The notes beneath the pieces are model-generated. The model did no database searches. It was given only the letters and a program-made list of their open reading frames with translations, and was not told the DNA's origin. Made by a program: the position numbers and the translations under genes. A stretch of 64,000 nt of DNA from Allomesorhizobium camelthorni (GTDB lineage Bacteria > Pseudomonadota > Alphaproteobacteria > Rhizobiales > Rhizobiaceae), in assembly GCF_011045125.1 (NCBI RefSeq), contig NZ_JAAKZF010000027.1, positions 1 to 64,000 of the forward strand, written 5' to 3'. Positions 62,840-64,000 of the stretch are shown here, piece after piece; the first letter of the stretch is position 1, and the number at the start of each line of letters is the position of its first letter.

Positions 62840-64000
62840 TTACCGGTTGGCAGGAGCCTCCGCGTCGATGCGCGCGATGACTTCAACCTTAGGAACGGCG
62901 CCTTCTCGCTGCTCCCGCATCGTCTGCGCCGAGGCGGCTAGATTATGGGCGGCCCCGCCAAACAGCCAACCCCATTTTGGGGAGGCTAGTCGCGGGTTCG
63001 ATTGCGACCCGGCGTACGCAGGATTCTCTTGAAACGACAGATCAACTTCACTGAGCGTCACGCCAATGAGCGGGGCGCCGGCCAAGTGGAGCCGCTCGGC
63101 CGCATGTTGCAGCGCTCCCTCCTTGGTGCGGTTCAATGCGGCGACAAGAACGACCCCATCGACCAAGCCCGCTATGCGAACCGCGTCTTCGACCACCAAA
63201 ACAGGCGGCGCATTGACGATCACCACATCATACTTGAGCTTCAGCGCGTTTATGAGCCTTTCGAGTTCATCGGTATTGAGGACTCGATCCACATCCGTGC
63301 GATCCATCGAGGTCGCAAGCACGTCCAGTCGCGGCACTTGTGGCGCGGACTCCAGAATGTCGTGAATGCTGCAATCTCCTTGGAGGTACTCGTCCAAGGT
63401 CCTCCCCGCTCCGCGCAACTGCAACGCAGCTTGCACGCGCCCAGCGCGAAGGTCGAGGTCGACCAGCGCCGTTCTCGCGCCATCCAAAGCCGCAGCGACG
63501 GCGAGTCCGATCGCCGTTGTTGTTTTTCCTTCCTTCGGAAGTGCGGAGCCAACGAGAATCGCCTGCTTCCGGCTTCCGCCGCTGAAACGCCGGCAGGCGC
63601 TGTAAAGGGCGCGGAACGCTTCGGCGAACGTTGAACGGGGATATCGCAAAAGCTGATGGACGGCTTGCGGCCGGCCCCGCAAGAACCCGCGTGGCAGAGC
63701 AGGAATGGAAGCGAGTAAAGGAAGTCCCAGCAGTTGGGAGACCCGCCTGGGCTCGCGCACGCGGGTATCGAGACTTTCAAGCACAAAAGCGATGATCAGC
63801 GCGAGCACGAGCGAGCCCATGAAACCGCCCATCGCTATCACATGTACCCTAGGAAAAGAGGGCTCCTCGGGCACCGCCGCATAAGAGACGACGCGGGATC
63901 CCGGTTCAGCCACTTCCGCGTAAGGGTCCAGCTTACCGAGGCGAGCGGCCACGACGTCGTAGAGCTTTTGTTCTGTAAGAAGATCCCGGTTGAGTTCACG
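62840..64000 (-). CDS. ExoP/Wzc-like polysaccharide co-polymerase, partial at right edge
   Basis: The frame is open to the window edge (the N-terminal part is missing). It encodes the end of the periplasmic GNVR region (LNRDLLTEQKLYDVVAARLG), the second transmembrane helix (VLALIIAFVLESLDTRVREP) and a cytosolic ATPase domain. Walker A is SALPKEGKTTTAIG and Walker A' is ALVDLDLRAG. The Walker B position, usually IDTPP, reads IVNAPPVLVVEDA. The C-terminus lacks the tyrosine cluster of typical BY-kinases (only one Tyr, in NPAYAG). It controls chain length and export with the Wzy- and ExoF-like proteins. Kinase activity is doubtful. Confidence 0.9.
   Translation of the reverse strand, partial: RELNRDLLTEQKLYDVVAARLGKLDPYAEVAEPGSRVVSYAAVPEEPSFPRVHVIAMGGFMGSLVLALIIAFVLESLDTRVREPRRVSQLLGLPLLASIPALPRGFLRGRPQAVHQLLRYPRSTFAEAFRALYSACRRFSGGSRKQAILVGSALPKEGKTTTAIGLAVAAALDGARTALVDLDLRAGRVQAALQLRGAGRTLDEYLQGDCSIHDILESAPQVPRLDVLATSMDRTDVDRVLNTDELERLINALKLKYDVVIVNAPPVLVVEDAVRIAGLVDGVVLVAALNRTKEGALQHAAERLHLAGAPLIGVTLSEVDLSFQENPAYAGSQSNPRLASPKWGWLFGGAAHNLAASAQTMREQREGAVPKVEVIARIDAEAPANR

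Noticed and set aside
62990..63030. GGGTTCGATTGC resembling a tRNA T-arm
   Set aside because: It lies inside the ExoP/Wzc-like coding sequence; no acceptor stem, D-arm or anticodon arm can be folded around it.

Overview
The window looks like the chromosome of an alphaproteobacterium of the Hyphomicrobiales, most likely Mesorhizobium or a close Phyllobacteriaceae relative. This is inferred from the high GC content, the paired short HisG and HisZ, the alphaproteobacterial HisS, plant-type glutamate-cysteine ligase, DUF1127, DUF982 and DUF937 proteins, an ExoF-like exporter, and GC-rich palindromic repeats between genes. No rRNA, tRNA, CRISPR array or prophage was seen.

Layout. Positions 1-2390 are a graveyard: a broken istB, a degenerate IS630-type element with recognisable inverted ends, and two broken small enzyme genes. 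Positions 2388-37916 are mostly core chromosome. They hold guaA, an MTA/SAH nucleosidase, a thioesterase, an RsmB-like methyltransferase, divergent katG and oxyR, hisG-hisZ-hisS, tag, an L,D-transpeptidase and a divergent FolD. Next come glycolate oxidase (glcDEF) and a lactate-utilisation-type operon (lutABC) facing each other around a GntR-type regulator, then rsmE, gshA, xseA and several regulators and transporters. Positions 37900-47400 are an accessory stretch of lower and patchier GC. It holds very small genes, a three-copy dispersed element, a degenerate GGDEF protein, a secreted pectate-lyase-like protein, an IS5 remnant, a TauE-type exporter and a LysM protein.

Positions 47446-64000 are an extracellular polysaccharide locus. 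Two regulators (an atypical LuxR-type and a Crp/Fnr-type) precede a leftward operon of ExoF-like exporter, PglC-like phosphoglycosyl transferase, PIG-L deacetylase, DegT aminotransferase and Wzy/ligase-like membrane protein. Its genes are coupled by 1-4 base overlaps or short gaps. A rightward arm carries two GT4 glycosyltransferases, then an unknown gene, SxtJ, DUF5989, a carbamoyltransferase and an SGNH-type membrane protein, and it ends at a partial copy of the second glycosyltransferase. An ExoP/Wzc-like co-polymerase runs off the right edge.

How it fits together. The polysaccharide locus would prime a sugar on undecaprenyl phosphate, extend and modify it (amination, deacetylation, probably carbamoylation), polymerise it and export it. 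The carbamoylation module sits exactly between two nearly identical 438-bp glycosyltransferase segments, which suggests a recombination-borne cassette. Other notable points are a mosaic low-GC segment inside hisS, a FolD paralogue lacking the catalytic lysine, and a palindromic GntR-type operator just upstream of glcD.
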